From Trogon surrucura (Eukaryota > Chordata > Aves > Trogoniformes > Trogonidae), in assembly GCA_020746105.1 (NCBI GenBank), contig CM036617.1, positions 204,373,971-204,437,970 on the forward strand: 64,000 bases of DNA, written 5' to 3'. Under the pieces are notes generated by a model. The model was not told the origin of the DNA. It searched no databases and was given only the letters and a program-made list of their open reading frames with translations. Shown piece by piece: positions 60,504 through 64,000 of this stretch (within the stretch, counting starts at the first letter, position 1; the number at the start of each line of letters is the position of its first letter). A program made the position numbers and the translations under genes.

Positions 60504-63500
60504 CCTCTGTAGTGTATTTAGACTGCAGATCAGGACCTGCTTCTCGGAAGGGGCACGTACAGCATGTGTAATACCAAGGGCTCTCAGCATTATTTAAGAG
60601 CCTCTGTGTAATAATGTGGTTATGTTAAGGAAGAATAATGATATCATACTTACAGAGACCTCCAATCCTGTGTAGCTTATCAAAACCAATGACCCTCAGT
60701 TGGACAAAAGAGCAGTATCAAATCACTGTCGCTCATTGAGGCAGACTGGCAGGGCATCCCTGCCTTTGGTGCTCCCAGGATTCCAAATATTACGCAGAAG
60801 TTTCAAAGATCTGCCTGCAGCCTCCACCTGCAATCAGTACTTTTATCTCAAAGACAGTTCTTGTCTCTGTGCCATTTCCTAGAGCTGTCAGGTAATCACA
60901 ACTGTTTGTGCTCTCCCAACAGATTTCATGGCTACAAGGCTTCAAAATGAGGCAGTCAGGCAATGAGGCGTTTCTCTGAAGAAGACATGTGTTGAATAAA
61001 CAGTTAAGATTTTTACTCACAGTAGAAATAAAATGGATTGTGTGCATCTGCCCAGTACAAAGCTGGCTCCAGTTCCTACAGTGCAACTGGGAGAAAAGGT
61101 CTCCCTGGTTCTTCTGTCAGAGCAGATTGAAAATGCAGAAAAATTTCAGTTAGGGTGTAGACCCCTCAGCACCTAATAGGATGGATCTTGCCCCGCCACC
61201 AGTTGTTCCTGGAAGGTGGGCATGCTGCTTGGTAGCTGTATGAAAACAAGAAATACGAGATTAGGTCAACTGGCAGTAATGGTTCCTGAAATCTTCTCTT
61301 AAATCTCTGAGCAAGTCTAGGTCCTTCCTAACTGCCCTGGCAGGCCAAACCTTGACCTGGGGAGCTTGACATAGAAATAAGGAGGCATTCGCTGCCCTTT
61401 CAAGCCATAATATATTGGCTGGAGCTGTCAATCAGCTGAGCAGCCAATAGCATCTGATGAACTCTAAAGTGTTACACCTTGGACATGGTAAAGACAACAA
61501 TTTCCTGCATGAAGGTAAATGGCAAGAGTGACAATCTGTGGAAAGGAATGATGAGAAACTCATTGGATGAGGGTAGAGGGCTGCGTCCGAGCTAACCATG
61601 CCAAGGCTCCCTTTATATCAAAGAGGAGAAAGAGGCAGGTTAGGGCAGAGTGGTATTTGGATCTTTCCAGAGCTGCCTTACATTTCTGGCCATTCAAGTG
61701 ACTGTATGGTCAGATGATTCATGCCTGGCATGTCTAAAGCTTTAAGCAGTGATCTGATTTGCTGCTTTCTCCTACAGTTGTAAATCAGAAGTTTCTCCAA
61801 TGGTCTCCTGAAAGACCCTTGGTACCGTCAGAGAGGTTTCCTACAGCCAGGATCTTGCTAAATTCAAAACAAGGTGCAAGGAAATACAAAAGCAGAGCTG
61901 TGTTCATATTTGTCTAGGAGAGCTTTGTCATGACAAGGGAAAACAGGTTTAAAATATAGTAGAAACAGACCAGCTGAAAAACATCCAGGAAAAAAATGCA
62001 TTACTTGCACTTGATGTATTTTAAATGTTTGAGAGTAATGAACTGGCACATCACTCAAATGGAAACGAAAGAGGAAAAGGTCTCGCACGAGGGAGTGGGG
62101 TGGGGAGGGGATAATCTTGATGCACATGTTGTTCTCTGAATGTAAACCTGCTTCACACTCCTGTAGGTTAACACACCCTCCATGCACACATCATTACTCT
62201 GAAAAGGTTTTATTTATGTTCATATAAAAGGAAAACTTCTGTTGCCCTAAAAAGATGAAAGAAAATTAAATCAGATCTGACACAGCCTGCTGGAAATAAC
62301 AAGAATAGAAAACATAAGGCGGCCTCAGTGATAATTTTACTTTTCATTACAAGCAGTTATCCCTACCTTCTTGAGATGCACATGCTGCACACACACTGTT
62401 TTCTGGGAATGGCTGGGCATGGCCATGCGTTTGAGGACAGGATCCTAAAATTTAGGAAGAAGAAACAGATAACCAACCGAGAAAGAAAACCCCACTTGTT
62501 CATCAAAACCTTCATCTCACTGCTTAGCAATTTTATTAGCAACGAGTACGTACAGCTGATCCTTACAATGCCTCTGCAACTCAAGAGCAGTGGTGGGGAT
62601 TAGGGGAAAAAAAAAAAAAAAGGAGTAATCCACTATATAAATGTTTGCTGCCTTTTCTCTCGTCTAACCCCTGTGGCTCCAGGCAGCGGGAGCCCGTGCG
62701 GAGCTGCAATGTAAATCGTGTGGTCTTGGCTGGCTTCTCTCTCCCTCGCCCAGGCAGCTCAGTGAGGTTCAGCGCTGTCTGCTCCTTCAGGTAACAGCCT
62801 GTTCCATAGAGCTGCTCCCCACCACACGAGGTGGGAAGGTGCTGCGACAGCTCCTGTGAGCTCTGCGAGTCACTTCTGCAGGGCTTTTCTGCCATTATCC
62901 TCCCACGGCCCCCAGGGATATGATTAATTCATGGAGCGGCACCGAAGGCATCTTCCTGTGGCATATGGAGTTAAAATGTCCTCTTCACAGAGGTGCCTGG
63001 GGACAACTGTGGAATTTGTACAGACAATCCCACTAGGTAGTCAATCTTGTAAAAGCACTGATATTACAAAGTAAATACAAGTGATCTATTTGTTTAAGGT
63101 TATTACTGTGACCGACAGGGTATTAAAACAATCTTTCTACTGACAAAAGACATCAGGCCTGCACTCCTATTTGATGTTCCTAGGCATGCTCTTTCTTCTT
63201 CCTTTTTCAGCCACTGAGCTTTGGGGTGTTCATCAAATTTGACTGATATGGAGATTGGAGTACACTGCACAACCAGCCCATTGAAATTCAATTCAGATAT
63301 GGGCTTAAATTATAAAAAGAAACCTTAGCTAGTAATAACACTTTGATGTGCAGATGCATAAAAGTTTTAACTTCTACTTTCTTCTGAAACAAATCAGCTT
63401 CCAGTCATGCTATTTGATTCATATTTTATCTTTTAATACATCCAAAGCACGAATATTAAACATTGCCCTCTGTGGTCAGGAAAATTACAGTGGGTGCCAT

Positions 63501-64000
63501 ATGAAGGCTTCCATTTCATCCTTTTATCAAGATTGTATATAGATGCTTCCCTGTGACACAAATACGCTGCCCAGCATTCAGAGAAAAAAGGTCAGTCTCT
63601 TTATATGTAACCCCTTTTCAAAACCATACCGTTTCTTTTGGAACGGGAACTGGAAATTTCAACTAGAAAAGGATATCACCTTCCTAGCTGCATTTTATAT
63701 TCTAGCAGCAGACAGACCTAAGGAAAAAGTCAGTCCTGGACACAGAGAGCACTCAGACAGGCTCCCTCCACTCTGTGCTTTGCAACTCGCTCTCCTGGCT
63801 GCTTTCTACTCCGAAGCATGCTGCCTTGTGCAACTCTCTGCTTTGATCATTTATCTATCTTTGCTTTTGTTTATGTTTATTCTACAGTGGCACTTCTTGC
63901 AAAATTCAATAATGCTCTAACATCTCTAATCTGCTGTGCCAAACCCAAATCCTTACCCATCCCAGGAAAAGGCACAACCATTCATTCACCCATACCCACA
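60504..64000. other. Single-copy non-coding stretch
   Basis: No repeat family or convincing gene is seen. 62640-62960 is GC-richer with a cluster of CpG. A minus frame opens there with an ATG at 62895 in a hydrophilic, protein-like context (MAEKPCRSDSQSSQELSQ), but it runs into an A tract (62607-62621), so it is unproven. Confidence 0.4.
62607..62621. repeat. Poly(A) tract, 15 bases
   Basis: GGGG is followed by 15 A and then GGAG. No AATAAA lies just upstream. Confidence 0.85.

Noticed and set aside
59840-60571. Several open frames on both strands inside the minus LTR
   Set aside because: They come from LTR sequence with low stop density and internal repeats, not from genes.
1-64000. tRNA, rRNA, CRISPR arrays, prokaryotic operons
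   Set aside because: I saw no cloverleaf with A and B boxes, no rRNA-like segment, no spaced direct-repeat array, and no ribosome-binding or operon layout.

Overview
This window looks like nuclear DNA from a bird. It holds at least eleven fragments of the CR1 non-LTR retrotransposon. Some still end in the 8-base ATTCTATG repeat that marks CR1 3' ends. It also holds two long terminal repeats of endogenous-retrovirus type that I recognise from memory as LTRs common in bird genomes. I see no Alu or L1, no rRNA or tRNA gene, no operon structure and no long uninterrupted reading frame. Most of the sequence is single-copy, moderately AT-rich and poor in CpG, so it is intergenic or intronic. The species cannot be fixed from sequence alone; a neoavian bird is my guess.

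Layout. 1-3347 is single-copy. 3348-5384 holds two CR1 fragments arranged head to head (minus, then plus). 5385-16888 is single-copy with a striking 14-bp hairpin at 10018-10047, a 58-bp tandem duplication at 11065-11177 and a possible decayed coding segment at 13862-14212. 16889-17463 is a plus-strand solo LTR with a TATA box and poly(A) signal. 17464-22096 is single-copy with a degenerate 30-bp minisatellite at 18874-18994. CR1 fragments follow at 22097 (-), 25955 (+), 29528 (-), 30906 (+), 46602 (-), 48374 (-), 49718 (+), 54795 (-) and 56970 (-). The plus copy at 49718-50380 is the best preserved and keeps an open C-terminal part of the CR1 polymerase ORF. A second, minus-strand solo LTR of about 1 kb lies at 59525-60503. 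The rest is single-copy.

Host coding content is at most a few exons. The best candidate is a minus-strand terminal exon at 25687-25868, with a strong splice acceptor, 59 full codons and a stop. Weaker plus-strand candidates are at 34150-34312 and 27583-27827. I do not recognise the product of any of these, and chance reading frames of similar length are common here. Several AT-rich stretches with TAATTA or TAATTG motifs (about 12500-13350, 23560-23900, 36050-36620 and 37900-38440) look like conserved non-coding elements, but only an alignment could show that.

I found no convincing new biological system. The items most worth checking are the exon at 25.8 kb, the perfect hairpins at 10.0 and 24.9 kb, the head-to-head CR1 pair, and the two LTRs that share a 3' end but differ upstream.
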